Shown here piece by piece: positions 25,763 to 36,434 of a DNA stretch of 64,000 bases (positions are counted from its first letter, which is position 1; each line of letters begins with the position of its first letter). The stretch lies in assembly GCA_024867545.1 (NCBI GenBank), contig JANFNE010000068.1, forward strand, positions 1 to 64,000. Reading direction: 5' to 3'. A model generated the notes under the pieces. That model saw nothing but the letters and a program-made list of their open reading frames with translations. It did not search any database and was not told the DNA's origin. Position numbers and translations under genes: made by a program. The DNA comes from Phytopythium helicoides. Its lineage: Eukaryota; Oomycota; Peronosporomycetes; Pythiales; Pythiaceae.

Positions 25763-25833
25763 AGCACTTGTTGGTCTCGATCCAACGACCTTTGGGTTAT
25801 GAGCCCAACACGCTTCCTCTGCGCCAAAGTGCT
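25763..25833 (-). tRNA. tRNA-iMet(CAT): Initiator tRNA-Met (CAT), copy 39
   Basis: Intact. Next copy 655 bp on; 23-bp deletion and gtcaccc variant. Confidence 0.95.
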
Positions 25834-26417
25834 AGCTCAAACATATACACCACACACAAACACACACATACAAACACAACGCACACCGCTGCCACACATT
25901 TCACTCCCTGCTTTCAATCCACACACCTACACTCTCCACTCCTCTTCCACTTTATCCTCTTCTTTTTTTTCCTGCTTCTTTTATTATTTCTTTCTTTCTT
26001 TCTTCTTTCTTCCTTCCTTCCTTCCTTCCTTCCTCCTCTGCTTTTACTGCTTTTCCCCTTCTATTTCTACATCATGTTTGCGTTCCGAGCCAAGTTGTCA
26101 CCCACTCACCACCTGTTTTTCTTCGTATGGTCATTTGCATGATTCTATTGTGTTGACTTGCGATTCGATCGGATCGGATCGAATCGAATCGAATCCGATC
26201 GCGATCCGATCTCGATCCGATGGGAGATTGGGGAGTTTGTTTGCTTGTGTGTGTGTTTGTTTGTTTGTTTGTTTGTTTGTTTGTTTGTTTGTGTTGTTGT
26301 TTTTGGTGTGGACGTGTATGTCTGTATGTCAAAAGTATTTCCGCACATAAAGATGCGGAAAGTACACAGGGTGAGCGAAGCAAAGCAAAAGAGGAGGAAA
26401 GAAAGAAAGAAAGAATT

Positions 26418-26488
26418 AGCACTTGTTGGTCTCGATCCAACGACCTTTGGGTTATGAGCCCAACACGCTTCCTCTGCGCCAAAGTGCT
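26418..26488 (-). tRNA. tRNA-iMet(CAT): Initiator tRNA-Met (CAT), copy 40
   Basis: Intact. Next copy 655 bp on; 23-bp deletion with an expanded (TTTG) run. Confidence 0.95.
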
Positions 26489-27072
26489 AGCTCAAACATA
26501 TACACCACACACAAACACACACATACAAACACAACGCACACCGCTGCCACACATTTCACTCCCTGCTTTCAATCCACACACCTACACTCTCCACTCCTCT
26601 TCCACTTTATCCTCTTCTTTTTTTTCCTGCTTCTTTTATTATTTCTTTCTTTCTTTCTTCTTCCTTCCTTCCTTCCTTCCTCCTCTGCTTTTACTGCTTT
26701 TCCCCTTCTATTTCTACATCATGTTTGCGTTCCGAGCCAAGTTGGCACCCACTCACCACCTGTTTTTCTTCGTATGGTCATTTGCATGATTCTATTGTGT
26801 TGACTTGCGATTCGATCGGATCGGATCGAATCGAATCGAATCCGATCGCGATCCGATCTCGATCCGATGGGAGATTGGGGAGTTTGTTTGCTTGTGTGTG
26901 TGTTTGTTTGTTTGTTTGTTTGTTTGTTTGTTTGTTTGTTTGTGTTGTTGTTTTTGGTGTGGACGTGTATGTCTGTATGTCAAAAGTATTTCCGCACATA
27001 AAGATGCGGAAAGTACACAGGGTGAGCGAAGCAAAGCAAAAGAGGAGGAAAGAAAGAAAGAAAGAAAGAATT

Positions 27073-27143
27073 AGCACTTGTTGGTCTCGATCCAACGACC
27101 TTTGGGTTATGAGCCCAACACGCTTCCTCTGCGCCAAAGTGCT
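27073..27143 (-). tRNA. tRNA-iMet(CAT): Initiator tRNA-Met (CAT), copy 41
   Basis: Intact. Next copy 651 bp on; 23-bp deletion. Confidence 0.95.
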
Positions 27144-27723
27144 AGCTCAAACATATACACCACACACAAACACACACATACAAACACAACGCACACCGCT
27201 GCCACACATTTCACTCCCTGCTTTCAATCCACACACCTACACTCTCCACTCCTCTTCCACTTTATCCTCTTCTTTTTTTTCCTGCTTCTTTTATTATTTC
27301 TTTCTTTCTTTCTTCTTCCTTCCTTCCTTCCTTCCTCCTCTGCTTTTACTGCTTTTCCCCTTCTATTTCTACATCATGTTTGCGTTCCGAGCCAAGTTGG
27401 CACCCACTCACCACCTGTTTTTCTTCGTATGGTCATTTGCATGATTCTATTGTGTTGACTTGCGATTCGATCGGATCGGATCGAATCGAATCGAATCCGA
27501 TCGCGATCCGATCTCGATCCGATGGGAGATTGGGGAGTTTGTTTGCTTGTGTGTGTGTTTGTTTGTTTGTTTGTTTGTTTGTTTGTTTGTTTGTTTGTGT
27601 TGTTGTTTTTGGTGTGGACGTGTATGTCTGTATGTCAAAAGTATTTCCGCACATAAAGATGCGGAAAGTACACAGGGTGAGCGAAGCAAAGCAAAAGAGG
27701 AGGAAAGAAAGAAAGAAAGAATT

Positions 27724-27794
27724 AGCACTTGTTGGTCTCGATCCAACGACCTTTGGGTTATGAGCCCAACACGCTTCCTCTGCGCCAAAGTGCT
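27724..27794 (-). tRNA. tRNA-iMet(CAT): Initiator tRNA-Met (CAT), copy 42
   Basis: Intact. Next copy 644 bp on; 23-bp deletion and gtcaccc variant. Confidence 0.95.
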
Positions 27795-28367
27795 AGCTCA
27801 AACATATACACCACACACAAACACACACATACAAACACAACGCACACCGCTGCCACACATTTCACTCCCTGCTTTCAATCCACACACCTACACTCTCCAC
27901 TCCTCTTCCACTTTATCCTCTTCTTTTTTTTTCCTGCTTCTTTTATTATTTCTTTCTTTCTTTCTTCTTCCTTCCTTCCTTCCTTCCTCCTCTGCTTTTA
28001 CTGCTTTTCCCCTTCTATTTCTACATCATGTTTGCGTTCCGAGCCAAGTTGTCACCCACTCACCACCTGTTTTTCTTCGTATGGTCATTTGCATGATTCT
28101 ATTGTGTTGACTTGCGATTCGATCGGATCGGATCGAATCGAATCGAATCCGATCGCGATCCGATCTCGATCCGATGGGAGATTGGGGAGTTTGTTTGCTT
28201 GTGTGTGTGTTTGTTTGTTTGTTTGTTTGTTTGTTTGTTTGTGTTGTTGTTTTTGGTGTGGACGTGTATGTCTGTATGTCAAAAGTATTTCCGCACATAA
28301 AGATGCGGAAAGTACACAGGGTGAGCGAAGCAAAGCAAAAGAGGAGGAAAGAAAGAAAGAAAGAATT

Positions 28368-28438
28368 AGCACTTGTTGGTCTCGATCCAACGACCTTTGG
28401 GTTATGAGCCCAACACGCTTCCTCTGCGCCAAAGTGCT
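28368..28438 (-). tRNA. tRNA-iMet(CAT): Initiator tRNA-Met (CAT), copy 43
   Basis: Intact. Next copy 670 bp on; full-length spacers resume here. Confidence 0.95.
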
Positions 28439-29037
28439 AGCTCAAACATATACACCACACACAAACACACACATACAAACACAACGCACACCGCTGCCAC
28501 ACATTTCACTCCCTGCTTTCAATCCACACACCTACACTCTCCACTCCTCTTCCACTTTATCCTCTTCTTTTTTTTCCTGCTTCTTTTATTATTTCTTTCT
28601 TTCTTTCTTCTTCCTTCCTTCCTTCCTTCCTCCTCTGCTTTTACTGCTTTTCCCCTTCTATTTCTACATCATGTTTGCGTTCCGAGCCAAGTTGGCACCC
28701 ACTCACCACCTGTTTTTCTTCGTATGGTCATTTGCATGATTCTATTGTGTTGATAGTTGGGAATCGTTCGTGTTGACTTGCGATTCGATCGGATCGGATC
28801 GAATCGAATCGAATCCGATCGCGATCCGATCTCGATCCGATGGGAGATTGGGGAGTTTGTTTGCTTGTGTGTGTGTTTGTTTGTTTGTTTGTTTGTTTGT
28901 TTGTTTGTGTTGTTGTTTTTGGTGTGGACGTGTATGTCTGTATGTCAAAAGTATTTCCGCACATAAAGATGCGGAAAGTACACAGGGTGAGCGAAGCAAA
29001 GCAAAAGAGGAGGAAAGAAAGAAAGAAAGAAAGAATT

Positions 29038-29108
29038 AGCACTTGTTGGTCTCGATCCAACGACCTTTGGGTTATGAGCCCAACACGCTTCCTCTGCGCC
29101 AAAGTGCT
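29038..29108 (-). tRNA. tRNA-iMet(CAT): Initiator tRNA-Met (CAT), copy 44
   Basis: Intact. Next copy 674 bp on; one TTTG repeat is changed to TGTG. Confidence 0.95.
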
Positions 29109-29711
29109 AGCTCAAACATATACACCACACACAAACACACACATACAAACACAACGCACACCGCTGCCACACATTTCACTCCCTGCTTTCAATCCACACA
29201 CCTACACTCTCCACTCCTCTTCCACTTTATCCTCTTCTTTTTTTTCCTGCTTCTTTTATTATTTCTTTCTTTCTTTCTTCTTTCTTCCTTCCTTCCTTCC
29301 TTCCTTCCTCCTCTGCTTTTACTGCTTTTCCCCTTCTATTTCTACATCATGTTTGCGTTCCGAGCCAAGTTGGCACCCACTCACCACCTGTTTTTCTTCG
29401 TATGGTCATTTGCATGATTCTATTGTGTTGATAGTTGGGAATCGTTCGTGTTGACTTGCGATTCGATCGGATCGGATCGAATCGAATCGAATCCGATCGC
29501 GATCCGATCTCGATCCGATGGGAGATTGGGGAGTTTGTTTGCTTGTGTGTGTGTGTGTTTGTTTGTTTGTTTGTTTGTTTGTTTGTGTTGTTGTTTTTGG
29601 TGTGGACGTGTATGTCTGTATGTCAAAAGTATTTCCGCACATAAAGATGCGGAAAGTACACAGGGTGAGCGAAGCAAAGCAAAAGAGGAGGAAAGAAAGA
29701 AAGAAAGAATT

Positions 29712-29782
29712 AGCACTTGTTGGTCTCGATCCAACGACCTTTGGGTTATGAGCCCAACACGCTTCCTCTGCGCCAAAGTGCT
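29712..29782 (-). tRNA. tRNA-iMet(CAT): Initiator tRNA-Met (CAT), copy 45
   Basis: Intact. Next copy 666 bp on. Confidence 0.95.
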
Positions 29783-30377
29783 AGCTCAAACATATACACC
29801 ACACACAAACACACACATACAAACACAACGCACACCGCTGCCACACATTTCACTCCCTGCTTTCAATCCACACACCTACACTCTCCACTCCTCTTCCACT
29901 TTATCCTCTTCTTTTTTTTCCTGCTTCTTTTATTATTTCTTTCTTTCTTTCTTCTTCCTTCCTTCCTTCCTTCCTCCTCTGCTTTTACTGCTTTTCCCCT
30001 TCTATTTCTACATCATGTTTGCGTTCCGAGCCAAGTTGGCACCCACTCACCACCTGTTTTTCTTCGTATGGTCATTTGCATGATTCTATTGTGTTGATAG
30101 TTGGGAATCGTTCGTGTTGACTTGCGATTCGATCGGATCGGATCGAATCGAATCGAATCCGATCGCGATCCGATCTCGATCCGATGGGAGATTGGGGAGT
30201 TTGTTTGCTTGTGTGTGTGTTTGTTTGTTTGTTTGTTTGTTTGTTTGTTTGTGTTGTTGTTTTTGGTGTGGACGTGTATGTCTGTATGTCAAAAGTATTT
30301 CCGCACATAAAGATGCGGAAAGTACACAGGGTGAGCGAAGCAAAGCAAAAGAGGAGGAAAGAAAGAAAGAAAGAATT

Positions 30378-30448
30378 AGCACTTGTTGGTCTCGATCCAA
30401 CGACCTTTGGGTTATGAGCCCAACACGCTTCCTCTGCGCCAAAGTGCT
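30378..30448 (-). tRNA. tRNA-iMet(CAT): Initiator tRNA-Met (CAT), copy 46
   Basis: Intact. Next copy 671 bp on; spacer has cctgctgc instead of cctgcttc. Confidence 0.95.
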
Positions 30449-31048
30449 AGCTCAAACATATACACCACACACAAACACACACATACAAACACAACGCACA
30501 CCGCTGCCACACATTTCACTCCCTGCTTTCAATCCACACACCTACACTCTCCACTCCTCTTCCACTTTATCCTCTTCTTTTTTTTTCCTGCTGCTTTTAT
30601 TATTTCTTTCTTTCTTTCTTCTTTCTTCCTTCCTTCCTTCCTTCCTTCCTCCTCTGCTTTTACTGCTTTTCCCCTTCTATTTCTACATCATGTTTGCGTT
30701 CCGAGCCAAGTTGGCACCCACTCACCACCTGTTTTTCTTCGTATGGTCATTTGCATGATTCTATTGTGTTGATAGTTGGGAATCGTTCGTGTTGACTTGC
30801 GATTCGATCGGATCGGATCGAATCGAATCGAATCCGATCGCGATCCGATCTCGATCCGATGGGAGATTGGGGAGTTTGTTTGCTTGTGTGTTTGTTTGTT
30901 TGTTTGTTTGTTTGTTTGTTTGTGTTGTTGTTTTTGGTGTGGACGTGTATGTCTGTATGTCAAAAGTATTTCCGCACATAAAGATGCGGAAAGTACACAG
31001 GGTGAGCGAAGCAAAGCAAAAGAGGAGGAAAGAAAGAAAGAAAGAATT

Positions 31049-31119
31049 AGCACTTGTTGGTCTCGATCCAACGACCTTTGGGTTATGAGCCCAACACGCT
31101 TCCTCTGCGCCAAAGTGCT
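31049..31119 (-). tRNA. tRNA-iMet(CAT): Initiator tRNA-Met (CAT), copy 47
   Basis: Intact. Next copy 674 bp on. Confidence 0.95.
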
Positions 31120-31722
31120 AGCTCAAACATATACACCACACACAAACACACACATACAAACACAACGCACACCGCTGCCACACATTTCACTCCCTGCTTT
31201 CAATCCACACACCTACACTCTCCACTCCTCTTCCACTTTATCCTCTTCTTTTTTTTCCTGCTTCTTTTATTATTTCTTTCTTTCTTTCTTCTTTCTTCCT
31301 TCCTTCCTTCCTTCCTTCCTCCTCTGCTTTTACTGCTTTTCCCCTTCTATTTCTACATCATGTTTGCGTTCCGAGCCAAGTTGGCACCCACTCACCACCT
31401 GTTTTTCTTCGTATGGTCATTTGCATGATTCTATTGTGTTGATAGTTGGGAATCGTTCGTGTTGACTTGCGATTCGATCGGATCGGATCGAATCGAATCG
31501 AATCCGATCGCGATCCGATCTCGATCCGATGGGAGATTGGGGAGTTTGTTTGCTTGTGTGTGTGTTTGTTTGTTTGTTTGTTTGTTTGTTTGTTTGTGTT
31601 GTTGTTTTTGGTGTGGACGTGTATGTCTGTATGTCAAAAGTATTTCCGCACATAAAGATGCGGAAAGTACACAGGGTGAGCGAAGCAAAGCAAAAGAGGA
31701 GGAAAGAAAGAAAGAAAGAATT

Positions 31723-31793
31723 AGCACTTGTTGGTCTCGATCCAACGACCTTTGGGTTATGAGCCCAACACGCTTCCTCTGCGCCAAAGTGCT
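31723..31793 (-). tRNA. tRNA-iMet(CAT): Initiator tRNA-Met (CAT), copy 48
   Basis: Intact. Next copy 661 bp on; first of five consecutive spacers with tgcatcatg instead of tacatcatg. Confidence 0.95.
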
Positions 31794-32383
31794 AGCTCAA
31801 ACATATACACCACACACAAACACACACATACAAACACAACGCACACCGCTGCCACACATTTCACTCCCTGCTTTCAATCCACACACCTACACTCTCCACT
31901 CCTCTTCCACTTTATCCTCTTCTTTTTTTTCCTGCTTCTTTTATTATTTCTTTCTTTCTTTCTTCTTCCTTCCTTCCTTCCTTCCTCCTCTGCTTTTACT
32001 GCTTTTCCCCTTCTATTTCTGCATCATGTTTGCGTTCCGAGCCAAGTTGGCACCCACTCACCACCTGTTTTTCTTCGTATGGTCATTTGCATGATTCTAT
32101 TGTGTTGATAGTTGGGAATCGTTCGTGTTGACTTGCGATTCGATCGGATCGGATCGAATCGAATCCGATCGCGATCCGATCTCGATCCGATGGGAGATTG
32201 GGGAGTTTGTTTGCTTGTGTGTGTGTTTGTTTGTTTGTTTGTTTGTTTGTTTGTTTGTGTTGTTGTTTTTGGTGTGGACGTGTATGTCTGTATGTCAAAA
32301 GTATTTCCGCACATAAAGATGCGGAAAGTACACAGGGTGAGCGAAGCAAAGCAAAAGAGGAGGAAAGAAAGAAAGAAAGAATT

Positions 32384-32454
32384 AGCACTTGTTGGTCTCG
32401 ATCCAACGACCTTTGGGTTATGAGCCCAACACGCTTCCTCTGCGCCAAAGTGCT
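32384..32454 (-). tRNA. tRNA-iMet(CAT): Initiator tRNA-Met (CAT), copy 49
   Basis: Intact. Next copy 674 bp on; tgcatcatg spacer. Confidence 0.95.
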
Positions 32455-33057
32455 AGCTCAAACATATACACCACACACAAACACACACATACAAACACAA
32501 CGCACACCGCTGCCACACATTTCACTCCCTGCTTTCAATCCACACACCTACACTCTCCACTCCTCTTCCACTTTATCCTCTTCTTTTTTTTCCTGCTTCT
32601 TTTATTATTTCTTTCTTTCTTTCTTCTTCCTTCCTTCCTTCCTTCCTCCTCTGCTTTTACTGCTTTTCCCCTTCTATTTCTGCATCATGTTTGCGTTCCG
32701 AGCCAAGTTGGCACCCACTCACCACCTGTTTTTCTTCGTATGGTCATTTGCATGATTCTATTGTGTTGATAGTTGGGAATCGTTCGTGTTGACTTGCGAT
32801 TCGATCGGATCGGATCGAATCGAATCGAATCCGATCGCGATCCGATCTCGATCCGATGGGAGATTGGGGAGTTTGTTTGCTTGTGTGTGTGTTTGTTTGT
32901 TTGTTTGTTTGTTTGTTTGTTTGTTTGTTTGTGTTGTTGTTTTTGGTGTGGACGTGTATGTCTGTATGTCAAAAGTATTTCCGCACATAAAGATGCGGAA
33001 AGTACACAGGGTGAGCGAAGCAAAGCAAAAGAGGAGGAAAGAAAGAAAGAAAGAATT

Positions 33058-33128
33058 AGCACTTGTTGGTCTCGATCCAACGACCTTTGGGTTATGAGCC
33101 CAACACGCTTCCTCTGCGCCAAAGTGCT
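33058..33128 (-). tRNA. tRNA-iMet(CAT): Initiator tRNA-Met (CAT), copy 50
   Basis: Intact. Next copy 671 bp on; spacer has both tgcatcatg and cctgctgc. Confidence 0.95.
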
Positions 33129-33728
33129 AGCTCAAACATATACACCACACACAAACACACACATACAAACACAACGCACACCGCTGCCACACATTTCACT
33201 CCCTGCTTTCAATCCACACACCTACACTCTCCACTCCTCTTCCACTTTATCCTCTTCTTTTTTTTTCCTGCTGCTTTTATTATTTCTTTCTTTCTTTCTT
33301 CTTCCTTCCTTCCTTCCTTCCTCCTCTGCTTTTACTGCTTTTCCCCTTCTATTTCTGCATCATGTTTGCGTTCCGAGCCAAGTTGGCACCCACTCACCAC
33401 CTGTTTTTCTTCGTATGGTCATTTGCATGATTCTATTGTGTTGATAGTTGGGAATCGTTCGTGTTGACTTGCGATTCGATCGGATCGGATCGAATCGAAT
33501 CGAATCCGATCGCGATCCGATCTCGATCCGATGGGAGATTGGGGAGTTTGTTTGCTTGTGTGTGTGTTTGTTTGTTTGTTTGTTTGTTTGTTTGTTTGTT
33601 TGTGTTGTTGTTTTTGGTGTGGACGTGTATGTCTGTATGTCAAAAGTATTTCCGCACATAAAGATGCGGAAAGTACACAGGGTGAGCGAAGCAAAGCAAA
33701 AGAGGAGGAAAGAAAGAAAGAAAGAATT

Positions 33729-33799
33729 AGCACTTGTTGGTCTCGATCCAACGACCTTTGGGTTATGAGCCCAACACGCTTCCTCTGCGCCAAAGTGCT
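33729..33799 (-). tRNA. tRNA-iMet(CAT): Initiator tRNA-Met (CAT), copy 51
   Basis: Intact. Next copy 666 bp on; tgcatcatg spacer. Confidence 0.95.
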
Positions 33800-34394
33800 A
33801 GCTCAAACATATACACCACACACAAACACACACATACAAACACAACGCACACCGCTGCCACACATTTCACTCCCTGCTTTCAATCCACACACCTACACTC
33901 TCCACTCCTCTTCCACTTTATCCTCTTCTTTTTTTTCCTGCTTCTTTTATTATTTCTTTCTTTCTTTCTTCTTCCTTCCTTCCTTCCTTCCTCCTCTGCT
34001 TTTACTGCTTTTCCCCTTCTATTTCTGCATCATGTTTGCGTTCCGAGCCAAGTTGGCACCCACTCACCACCTGTTTTTCTTCGTATGGTCATTTGCATGA
34101 TTCTATTGTGTTGATAGTTGGGAATCGTTCGTGTTGACTTGCGATTCGATCGGATCGGATCGAATCGAATCGAATCCGATCGCGATCCGATCTCGATCCG
34201 ATGGGAGATTGGGGAGTTTGTTTGCTTGTGTGTGTGTTTGTTTGTTTGTTTGTTTGTTTGTTTGTTTGTGTTGTTGTTTTTGGTGTGGACGTGTATGTCT
34301 GTATGTCAAAAGTATTTCCGCACATAAAGATGCGGAAAGTACACAGGGTGAGCGAAGCAAAGCAAAAGAGGAGGAAAGAAAGAAAGAAAGAATT

Positions 34395-34465
34395 AGCACT
34401 TGTTGGTCTCGATCCAACGACCTTTGGGTTATGAGCCCAACACGCTTCCTCTGCGCCAAAGTGCT
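34395..34465 (-). tRNA. tRNA-iMet(CAT): Initiator tRNA-Met (CAT), copy 52
   Basis: Intact. Next copy 674 bp on; last tgcatcatg spacer. Confidence 0.95.
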
Positions 34466-35068
34466 AGCTCAAACATATACACCACACACAAACACACACA
34501 TACAAACACAACGCACACCGCTGCCACACATTTCACTCCCTGCTTTCAATCCACACACCTACACTCTCCACTCCTCTTCCACTTTATCCTCTTCTTTTTT
34601 TTCCTGCTTCTTTTATTATTTCTTTCTTTCTTTCTTCTTCCTTCCTTCCTTCCTTCCTCCTCTGCTTTTACTGCTTTTCCCCTTCTATTTCTGCATCATG
34701 TTTGCGTTCCGAGCCAAGTTGGCACCCACTCACCACCTGTTTTTCTTCGTATGGTCATTTGCATGATTCTATTGTGTTGATAGTTGGGAATCGTTCGTGT
34801 TGACTTGCGATTCGATCGGATCGGATCGAATCGAATCGAATCCGATCGCGATCCGATCTCGATCCGATGGGAGATTGGGGAGTTTGTTTGCTTGTGTGTG
34901 TGTTTGTTTGTTTGTTTGTTTGTTTGTTTGTTTGTTTGTTTGTGTTGTTGTTTTTGGTGTGGACGTGTATGTCTGTATGTCAAAAGTATTTCCGCACATA
35001 AAGATGCGGAAAGTACACAGGGTGAGCGAAGCAAAGCAAAAGAGGAGGAAAGAAAGAAAGAAAGAATT

Positions 35069-35139
35069 AGCACTTGTTGGTCTCGATCCAACGACCTTTG
35101 GGTTATGAGCCCAACACGCTTCCTCTGCGCCAAAGTGCT
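35069..35139 (-). tRNA. tRNA-iMet(CAT): Initiator tRNA-Met (CAT), copy 53 (right-most)
   Basis: Intact and the last copy. The spacer to its right runs as far as the (GAAA) tract and then leaves the repeat consensus near 35,740, where a 54th tRNA would be expected. Confidence 0.95.
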
Positions 35140-35740
35140 AGCTCAAACATATACACCACACACAAACACACACATACAAACACAACGCACACCGCTGCCA
35201 CACATTTCACTCCCTGCTTTCAATCCACACACCTACACTCTCCACTCCTCTTCCACTTTATCCTCTTCTTTTTTTTCCTGCTTCTTTTATTATTTCTTTC
35301 TTTCTTTCTTCTTTCTTCCTTCCTTCCTTCCTTCCTTCCTCCTCTGCTTTTACTGCTTTTCCCCTTCTATTTCTACATCATGTTTGCGTTCCGAGCCAAG
35401 TTGGCACCCACTCACCACCTGTTTTTCTTCGTATGGTCATTTGCATGATTCTATTGTGTTGATAGTTGGGAATCGTTCGTGTTGACTTGCGATTCGATCG
35501 GATCGGATCGAATCGAATCGAATCCGATCGCGATCCGATCTCGATCCGATGGGAGATTGGGGAGTTTGTTTGCTTGTGTGTGTGTTTGTTTGTTTGTTTG
35601 TTTGTTTGTTTGTTTGTGTTGTTGTTTTTGGTGTGGACGTGTATGTCTGTATGTCAAAAGTATTTCCGCACATAAAGATGCGGAAAGTACACAGGGTGAG
35701 CGAAGCAAAGCAAAAGAGGAGGAAAGAAAGAAAGAAAGAA

Positions 35741-36434
35741 ATGAAGAAAGGAAGAGAATACCTGGTAGAGCAAGAATGAAATAGCACTTGGTGACGTTGA
35801 TCGACCCTTCATAGTTGATTTTCTGCTTGAAAATATATGGGTCGTGTTTCAACTTTTTGCCACGTTAAATTTACTCAGGAGTATTAATTTTAAATTATGA
35901 CAACTTGAAAAATAAAACTGAGTCGATCTTGGAGTTCATAAAACCAAACGAGCTACAAATGCGACAGTTGCTCATAATCTCCATACTAAGTATTGTACAT
36001 ATTGGTCTAGAATAGAAAGGGATTCTTGCCTCAAGATCGATTTTTATTAACTTAAGAGGTCAGGCTCACATAAACCGTGTACACTTGTTCACATTTGATT
36101 GTTCACAGATGTGCGAAATGCTTTCTTTGCAGAAAAAAGGAAGGAATACATTTCAAAGTTGAGAGTCGTACCTCTTCGAGTATGATAAATGAATGTGATA
36201 GCAACATTTATTTCAACTAATCATAGGTAGATTTCCCATGTTGCAGTCGATAGTGTCACCTCGTTGCTAAGGTGTTCTCTGGTGCCACTCGTTGGATTCC
36301 ATGAGCATCATTTTAATGTTCTCGCTTCACTCCCATCCGGCTTCGGAAAAATAAAGCCTTTTCCAAAAGGCACCAAGAACTATAAATAATCTTGAGCGCC
36401 AACGTCAACTGCTGGCAGATCCAACCCGACGCTC
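35741..36434. other. Gene-free transition between the tRNA array and the gene block
   Basis: About 690 bp, AT-richer than the genes to the right. It opens with a purine-rich stretch that extends the (GAAA) tract, then tagcacttg at 35782-35790, which matches only the last eight bases of the tRNA gene plus one flanking base. After that there is no recognisable repeat or coding frame. The right end is the promoter of the WD40/EF-hand gene. I see no transposon ends or RNA gene here. Confidence 0.6.
36381..36388 (+). promoter_or_regulatory. Candidate TATA box for the WD40/EF-hand gene
   Basis: The motif tataaata lies 54 bp before the upstream ATG at 36,435 and 166 bp before the ATG at 36,547. A start site about 30 bp downstream would give a very short 5' UTR if the first ATG is used. 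Motif evidence only. Confidence 0.4.

Larger units (their letters stand above)
1..35740. repeat. Tandem array of about 666-bp units, each with one initiator tRNA-Met gene
   Basis: The same unit repeats head to tail without interruption from the left edge to about 35,740. The 52 intervals between successive tRNA starts range from 639 to 678 bp and average 665.6 bp. On the plus strand each unit reads: tRNA (complement), CA-rich stretch, pyrimidine tract with TTTC and TTCC runs, about 110 bp of unique sequence, a GATC-rich palindromic block, a (TTTG)n run, a hairpin (tttccgca / tgcggaaa) and a (GAAA)n run before the next tRNA. Length variation comes from the microsatellites and from a 23-bp deletion present in 11 units. 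The array starts before base 1, so the total copy number is unknown. Homogeneity with block-wise shared variants implies unequal exchange or conversion (inference). Confidence 0.97.

Noticed and set aside
1..35740. CRISPR array or simple satellite
   Set aside because: The unit is about 666 bp with an intact tRNA gene and shows no repeat-spacer structure, and the flanking genes are eukaryotic. A plain satellite would not keep a perfect cloverleaf in every unit.
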